From Cryptomeria japonica (Eukaryota > Streptophyta > Pinopsida > Cupressales > Cupressaceae), in assembly GCF_030272615.1 (NCBI RefSeq), contig NC_081405.1, positions 475,732,008 through 475,792,007 on the forward strand: a DNA stretch of 60,000 nt, given 5' to 3'. Below, piece by piece: positions 59,801-60,000 of this stretch (position 1 is its first letter; each line of letters begins with the position of its first letter). A program made the position numbers and the translations under genes. The notes under the pieces were generated by a model that worked only from the letters and a program-made list of their open reading frames with translations, made no database searches and was not told where the DNA came from.

Positions 59801-60000
59801 ACCACACTTGACGTTGACATGGACAAATAAGTAGAGGACAACTTAGATTTTCAACGCACGACAACTTTGGTTTACTAGCCAACTAAGACAAAAAACAAAC
59901 ACAAAAGTCAAAACTGTAGGTCCGTAATCGCCATGAACATCATTTTAAGCATTTAATGTAGAACAGTAGAAAGGTAACAAAGGTTCTAGCAGTAACAGTT
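59801..60000. other. Window end, nothing recognisable
   Basis: Non-coding sequence running out of the window. It may be LTR or leader of the element containing gene D. Confidence 0.35.

Overview
The window is repeat-dominated plant nuclear DNA with no intact host gene that I can recognise. The plant assignment rests on LTR retrotransposons primed by initiator-Met tRNA (TGGTATCAGAGCC), plant-type Ty1/copia and Ty3/gypsy coding remnants, and a plant mobile domain (PMD) sequence. The low gene density, long nested elements and AT-rich spacers suggest a large genome, possibly a gymnosperm. That last point is inference.

Layout. 1-6883 holds LTR fragments, a CpG-rich segment, one copia-type LTR with its primer-binding site, a hairpin and an old 326-bp duplication. 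6884-33180 is a three-level nest. Element A (6889-33175, minus, perfect 5-bp target duplication CTATA) carries element B (13936-32125, minus) inside its 5' LTR, and B carries element C (19856-31155, plus, about 4.46-kb LTRs) inside its first ORF. 33181-35161 has no recognisable gene. 35162-48144 is element E (minus), a complete-ended Ty3/gypsy element. It has gag, protease and only the integrase C-terminus, plus an antisense PMD gene remnant between pol and the 3' LTR. 48145-52740 is spacer with microsatellites and minisatellites. 54658-58208 is a large decayed gene (D) flanked on both sides by arrays of a CpG-rich GCGA-N4-GCGA motif.

How the parts relate. A and B share one plan: iMet PBS, a first ORF of coiled coil plus several CCHC knuckles directly after the PBS, no protease, reverse transcriptase or integrase, then a second ORF (ORF2) of about 1,100 codons, a purine tract and the 3' LTR. 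D encodes a protein of the same size with the same two spaced motifs, so A, B and D look like members of a family of pol-less elements carrying a conserved protein of unknown function. They would need reverse transcriptase and integrase supplied in trans. C and E also lack reverse transcriptase. Every coding region is interrupted. Many breaks are TAG or TGA codons in an otherwise kept frame, as expected from cytosine deamination in methylated transposons.

Limits: LTR identities are by-eye samples, no database search was possible, and family names are judged from motifs.
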